From assembly GCA_035315685.1 (NCBI GenBank), contig DATFXR010000073.1, positions 1-9,763 on the forward strand: DNA of 9,763 nt. Reading direction: 5' to 3'. Below, in pieces: positions 6,531 through 9,763 of this stretch; the stretch's first letter is position 1, and each line of letters opens with the position of its first letter. Source of the DNA: QHWK01 sp035315685 (GTDB taxonomy: Bacteria; Acidobacteriota; Vicinamibacteria; Vicinamibacterales; CAVVIG01). The notes beneath the pieces were generated by a model. It was not told where the DNA came from. It made no database searches and worked only from the letters and a program-made list of their open reading frames with translations. The translations under genes and the position numbers were made by a program.

Positions 6531-8890
6531 ACCCCGCGGCGGCGTCGCCAACACTGCGCAGCCTTCCGGTTGCCGCCCGCGTGTACGTCGCCGCCGTCGT
6601 CGCGGCGGGTGTGGCGTGCTTTGCGGTTGCCCTCGCGTACTTACACCTGCCGGATCCGATCCTGTTCGTCGCGCTGCTCGGACTCGCCATGGCGACCTCG
6701 GCAGTGAAGATCGAACTGCCGCTCGGCCGCAGCCGGTCGAACCTCTCGCTGTCGCATGCGGTGAATTTCTGGGCGCTGTTCGCGCTCGGTGCGGCGCCGA
6801 CCGTCTGCATCGCGACGGTGAGTGCGTGGGCGCAGTGCACGGTGCGGGTGCGCGCGATCGGCCGCAACCCGCTTCACCGCGTCGTCTTCAGCATTGCGTC
6901 CTTGACGGTGACGGTCGCGTGCGCCGGTGTGCCGGTCAGCATCCTGCTGCGCGATGGCACGGCTGCCTCGCTGCTGCGCGCGGCCGCGCTTGCCGCGCCG
7001 GTCTACTTCTTCGTGAACTCGACGCTGGTTGCCGCCGCGATTGCGCTCTCGACGCGGCAGCCCGCGGTCGCGACCTGGCAGCGCAACTTTCTCTGGAGCG
7101 CGCCGAGCTATCTCGCAGGCGCCGCGCTGGCCGCGTTCGCGACGACCGCCTCGGAGCGCGGCTGGTTCGGCTGGCTCGCGCTGCTGGCGATTCCGCTGTA
7201 TCTCGTGTTCCGCAGCTACCACACCGTGGTCTCGCGTCTGCGCGAGGAGCAGGAGCAGACGCAGCACGCGATGGACGTGCAGCTGGCCACGATCGAAGCG
7301 CTGGCGCTGGCGATCGAGGCCAGGGCGGGCTGCACCCCGGAACATATCCGATCGATCCAGAACTACGCCGCGATGCTCGCCGAAGCCGCGGGTCTGAGCG
7401 ATGCCGACGTGCAGGGCGTGCGCACGGCGGCGTTGCTGCACGACATCGGCAACATGGCAGTTCCGGAGCACATCCTCGCGAAGCCGGACGCGCTGACGCC
7501 GGAGGAATTCGAGCGCGTGAAAATCCACCCGCGCGTCGGCGCCGACATCCTTCGCCGCGTGCGGTTTGGCGCGCCGGTCAGCGAGCTCGTGCTCTGCCAT
7601 CACGAGCGGTGGGACGGCCTCGGGTATCCGGGGGGAATTGCCGGCACGGACATTCCGATCGGCGCGCGGATCCTCGCGATCGCCGACTGCTTCAGCACCC
7701 TGCAGGCCGATCGCCCGTATCGCCCCGCGCGCTCCCATGCCGCCGCGCTGGCGATCCTCCAGGAGTGCGCCGGCACCGCGTTCGATCCCGAGCTGGTCGA
7801 TCTGCTGATCGCGCGTCTCCGCAGCGCGGCGTCCCTGACGTTGCCGAAGCCGGTGGACGAAGAGACGGACTGGCGCGACGGGGAGCCGCTCGCGCTGCGG
7901 GACATCGCCGGCGCGCACCGCGAGGAGCAGACGCTCTATGAAATCGCGCAGGCGCTCGGATCCAGCCTTGGCGTCGCCGATGCGATGGCGCTGATTCAGG
8001 ACAAGGTGAGCCGGCTGGTGCCGTTCACCACCTGCGCGCTGTTCCTGGGCGACGACGAGCAGGGCTTCGTCTGCCGCTACGCGCATGGGCCAGGAACGGA
8101 AGCGTTGCTGCGTTGGGCGCCGAGGTCGTGGAGCGACCTGGCGTTGCGCATTCCTCCCTGTGCTGACGGACGCGGACCGCGCGGCGAGGATCTGGCGTCG
8201 CTGCTCCCGTGCCGGCTGATGTTCGACGGACGGCTCATCGGCGGACTGGTCATCTATCACACCGTCGCCGGCAGCTTCTCCGACGAGCACCGACGCGTGC
8301 TCGGCCGCGTCAGCGAGCAGGCGGCAGCGGTCATCTACAACTCGACGCGATTCGAGCAGACCGAACACGAGTCGCACACCGACCCGCTCACCGGCATGGC
8401 GAACCGCCGCTCGCTCGACCGCCAGCTCGAGGCCGGCCTCTCGAATGCCATTCGCAGCGGCGGCCGCGGCAGCGTCATCGTCCTCGACCTCGATCGACTG
8501 AAAGAGATCAACGACACCTACGGCCACGAAGCGGGCGATCGTGCGCTTCGCGTCGTCGGCAACGTTCTCCGTTCGACGGTGCGGGAGAACGATCTCTGCG
8601 GGCGCTTCGCCGGCGACGAATTCATCGTCGTGTTGTGGGACTGCCTGCCCGACAACGAAGAGCGCCGCGTCGCCGATTTGCAGAGCGCGGTGGCGGCGTT
8701 CCCGTTCGAGCCGCGGCCCGGCGTCCGGGTCTCACTGTCGATTAGCGCGGGCGCCGCGCGCTTCCCCGACGACGGCAAAACCTTCGAGGAACTGCTGACG
8801 GCCGGCGACGAGCGGATGTACCGCGACAAGGCGGGACGCCGCTCGCGCAGTTCGGCTCGCCATTCGTTGGCACGCAACGAAAGGGCATAG
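6527..8890 (+). CDS. membrane HD-GYP / GAF / GGDEF protein (c-di-GMP signalling, dual-domain)
   Basis: This 787-residue protein has four parts. Residues 15-230 form about six or seven membrane segments. A short helical linker (230-262) leads to an HD-GYP domain (about 252-435), then a GAF-like domain (about 466-610) and a GGDEF domain (about 615-775). The HD-GYP part keeps H273, H305-D306, H334, H358-H359, GYP (366-368) and D387. However, the HDIGK lysine is N309 and the usual DALTSDRPYR segment reads STLQADRPYR, so activity may be reduced. The GGDEF part has DLDRLKEINDTYGHEAGD (654-671), signature AGDEF (695-699) in place of GGDEF, and an RxxD inhibitory-site motif (R686-D689), so c-di-GMP synthesis with product feedback is plausible. 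The protein probably senses a signal through the membrane or GAF part. It overlaps the upstream HD-GYP gene by 4 nt, and the next gene starts 5 bases after its stop. Confidence 0.92.
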   Translation: MNPAAASPTLRSLPVAARVYVAAVVAAGVACFAVALAYLHLPDPILFVALLGLAMATSAVKIELPLGRSRSNLSLSHAVNFWALFALGAAPTVCIATVSAWAQCTVRVRAIGRNPLHRVVFSIASLTVTVACAGVPVSILLRDGTAASLLRAAALAAPVYFFVNSTLVAAAIALSTRQPAVATWQRNFLWSAPSYLAGAALAAFATTASERGWFGWLALLAIPLYLVFRSYHTVVSRLREEQEQTQHAMDVQLATIEALALAIEARAGCTPEHIRSIQNYAAMLAEAAGLSDADVQGVRTAALLHDIGNMAVPEHILAKPDALTPEEFERVKIHPRVGADILRRVRFGAPVSELVLCHHERWDGLGYPGGIAGTDIPIGARILAIADCFSTLQADRPYRPARSHAAALAILQECAGTAFDPELVDLLIARLRSAASLTLPKPVDEETDWRDGEPLALRDIAGAHREEQTLYEIAQALGSSLGVADAMALIQDKVSRLVPFTTCALFLGDDEQGFVCRYAHGPGTEALLRWAPRSWSDLALRIPPCADGRGPRGEDLASLLPCRLMFDGRLIGGLVIYHTVAGSFSDEHRRVLGRVSEQAAAVIYNSTRFEQTEHESHTDPLTGMANRRSLDRQLEAGLSNAIRSGGRGSVIVLDLDRLKEINDTYGHEAGDRALRVVGNVLRSTVRENDLCGRFAGDEFIVVLWDCLPDNEERRVADLQSAVAAFPFEPRPGVRVSLSISAGAARFPDDGKTFEELLTAGDERMYRDKAGRRSRSSARHSLARNERA

Positions 8891-8895
8891 GACCG

Positions 8896-9327
8896 ATGGA
8901 CAAACCGGAGCGGCGGCGTGGCGGTGACCGGCGTGCACATCCGCGTGGCGGACGGCGTCCGGGCGATCAGCCTGGATATGGGCCGCTCGTGTTTCTGGTG
9001 ACGCGCGAACCCGAACACCTGCTGTTCTGGGAGGCGTTCCTGCTCGAGCGCAAGTTCGCTGTCGTGCCGTGCGCGGGCGCGGGTCCCGCGCTCGAGCTCT
9101 TTGGTGCGTTGCGTCCCGAGCTCATTGTCGCGTCAGCGCGCGACATCGCGATCCTCCGCGATCGGCTGCCGGGCGGGCGGCGCGGAACCGCGGTGCCGCT
9201 CGTGGAGCTGGTGAGTTCACCGAACCTGGTCGAACCCGTGCTGCAGGCGATCCGGCGCGCGCTGCGCGCGCAGATGAACGCGGCGCAGGTCGCGGAGCAG
9301 TCCATTCGCGAGGAGGCACATTCGTGA
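8896..9327 (+). CDS. degenerate response-regulator receiver-like protein
   Basis: This 143-residue protein has a basic, disordered-looking N-terminus (RRRGGDRRAHPRGGRR, 6-21) followed by a CheY-like alternating alpha/beta pattern from residue 30 to about 123. The segment LVTREPEHLL (34-43) aligns with the usual VVDDEPxLL, with both acidic residues replaced by T36 and R37. PELIVAS (74-80) aligns with the strand carrying the phospho-acceptor Asp, here S80 or A79. SSPNLVEPVLQAIRRAL (107-123) aligns with the KPf...L helix, with the conserved Lys replaced by S108. It therefore looks like a pseudo-receiver that cannot be phosphorylated in the usual way and probably acts by protein contact. The gene begins 5 bases after the GGDEF gene and overlaps the next gene by 4 nt. 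AGGA and AAAGGG lie just upstream of the ATG. The fold assignment is by pattern only. Confidence 0.78.
   Translation: MDKPERRRGGDRRAHPRGGRRPGDQPGYGPLVFLVTREPEHLLFWEAFLLERKFAVVPCAGAGPALELFGALRPELIVASARDIAILRDRLPGGRRGTAVPLVELVSSPNLVEPVLQAIRRALRAQMNAAQVAEQSIREEAHS
9311..9316 (+). promoter_or_regulatory. ribosome-binding site that sets the 107-residue gene start
   Basis: AGGAGG lies within the end of the receiver-like gene, 7 bases before GTG 9324. It decides this GTG over upstream in-frame starts that would add about 85 residues of Arg/Ala-rich sequence read out of frame from the receiver gene. Confidence 0.7.
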
Positions 9328-9647
9328 GCAATCGATTCTCGGTGAGCGTCGAGGGTATCGACGATCGTGAACTCGTCGCGGCGGTCGAGCTGGCTGTGCG
9401 TGCGTCGTTCAGCGAGCTCTCTCTGCCGGGCGCGTGGCATGTCGCGGTGAAGCCCTCGCAGGTTGGCGGCCGATGGGACTTCTGCGTGACGGGCCTCGAC
9501 GTGCGGCACAAGCTGTCGATCGCCGTGCCGCCCCGGCTGCTCCCCAGCCTCATTCCGTGCCGGCTCGTCGAGTCGCTCAATCGCATCGTCCGCGAGCGCG
9601 CCGAGCGCGCGGCGGAGCGGGTCCTCACACTGCAGCGTGTCGGATAA
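9324..9647 (+). CDS. hypothetical 107-residue protein in the c-di-GMP operon
   Basis: I do not recognise this family. The protein starts with GTG, overlapping the previous stop codon as GTGA and preceded by AGGAGG, so translation is probably coupled. It has no signal peptide, membrane segment or metal motif. The predicted layout is a short strand (RFSVSVEGI), a helix (DRELVAAVELAVRASFSEL, 14-32), two or three strands around WHVAVKPSQVGGRWDFCVTG (38-57) and KLSIAVPP (63-70), and a long charged C-terminal helix (about 81-104, LVESLNRIVRERAERAAERV) that could mediate contact with a partner. Two isolated Cys residues (C54, C79) show no motif. Strong third-position G/C bias matches its neighbours and supports coding. 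Its position suggests a partner or adaptor of the receiver-like protein or the membrane cyclase. Confidence 0.8.
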   Translation: MSNRFSVSVEGIDDRELVAAVELAVRASFSELSLPGAWHVAVKPSQVGGRWDFCVTGLDVRHKLSIAVPPRLLPSLIPCRLVESLNRIVRERAERAAERVLTLQRVG

Positions 9648-9661
9648 CCAAAGGGGAGCCG

Positions 9662-9763
9662 ATGAAAATCCTGAGACACACGGAGCCGTCCGCGCCCGCT
9701 GTCGAGTCGAGCACTCTGTCGCTGCACCCGGAATCATGTCCGTGGTGTGGACAACAGCGCGTC
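9662..9763 (+). CDS. N-terminal fragment of a protein with a CPWC motif (runs off the right edge)
   Basis: The frame is open from ATG 9662 to the window end (34 codons). A GGGGAG ribosome-binding site (9653-9658) precedes the ATG, and the start lies 14 bases after the previous stop. The visible part is a polar leader followed by HPESCPWCGQ (22-31). The C26-x2-C29-G pattern is typical of half a zinc-ribbon or zinc-knuckle, whose second Cys pair would be beyond the edge. A thioredoxin-like CxxC is less likely because it comes so early and without the surrounding fold. It was recognised from its start signal, its operon-like spacing and its open frame. The function is unknown. Confidence 0.6.
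   Translation, partial: MKILRHTEPSAPAVESSTLSLHPESCPWCGQQRV

Noticed and set aside
6382..7941. A 519-residue plus-strand frame overlapping the same gene
   Set aside because: Arg/Ala/Gly-rich shadow frame of the real genes, without motifs.
6641..8527. A 628-residue open frame on the minus strand opposite the HD-GYP/GAF/GGDEF gene
   Set aside because: It is Arg/Ala-rich with no recognisable domain, and it mirrors a gene with clear motifs on the other strand. Long antisense frames are expected at this G/C content.
8890..8897. Another GGACCGAT, as in the nested palindrome
   Set aside because: A single 8-mer without an inverted partner, at the start of a gene; most likely chance.
8911..8958. Arg-rich N-terminus of the receiver-like protein considered as a PilZ RxxxR c-di-GMP site
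   Set aside because: The second PilZ motif (D/NxSxxG) and the PilZ beta-barrel pattern are absent.

Overview
This is a GC-rich bacterial chromosomal window with strong third-position G/C bias and tightly packed genes. The gene types suggest a soil-type Acidobacteriota, possibly near Vicinamibacteria. They include a DUF4159 protein, an NGG-repeat DUF4097 protein, an ECF sigma factor paired with a multi-domain VOC protein, and a membrane HD-GYP/GAF/GGDEF protein. That placement comes from remembered family distribution, not from a marker gene. There are no RNA genes, CRISPR arrays, insertion sequences or phage genes that I can see.

Left part (1-4329, all on the minus strand). The window opens inside the 5' half of a Tat-exported SoxC-type sulfite/sulfane dehydrogenase, which runs off the left edge. 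A dense nested palindrome (about 639-728) separates it from a four-gene set. Read in the direction of transcription, that set is: an ECF sigma factor; a triple-domain VOC (glyoxalase/PhnB-like) protein overlapping it by 8 nt; a secreted DUF4097 beta-solenoid protein; and a secreted DUF4159 protein. The spacing suggests an operon. No recognisable anti-sigma factor is encoded, so how the sigma factor is controlled is open.

Middle (4330-5861). A 56-bp divergent region separates the sigma gene from a plus-strand YeeE/YedE-family (sulfur-compound) membrane transporter. After the transporter comes a non-coding stretch of about 270 bp. It is less GC-biased than its surroundings and carries two perfect inverted repeats.

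Right part (5862-9763, all on the plus strand). Five closely spaced genes form what looks like a cyclic-di-GMP signalling operon. They are a stand-alone HD-GYP phosphodiesterase with an intact active site; a 787-residue membrane protein with HD-GYP, GAF and GGDEF domains whose HD-GYP copy has lost conserved residues; a receiver-like protein lacking the phosphorylation residues; a 107-residue protein of unknown function; and the start of a protein with a CPWC motif, cut by the right edge. The junctions are a 4-nt ATGA overlap, a 5-nt gap, a 4-nt GTGA overlap and a 14-nt gap, which implies coordinated translation. This operon and the sigma/VOC/DUF4097/DUF4159 operon are the least conventional parts of the window.
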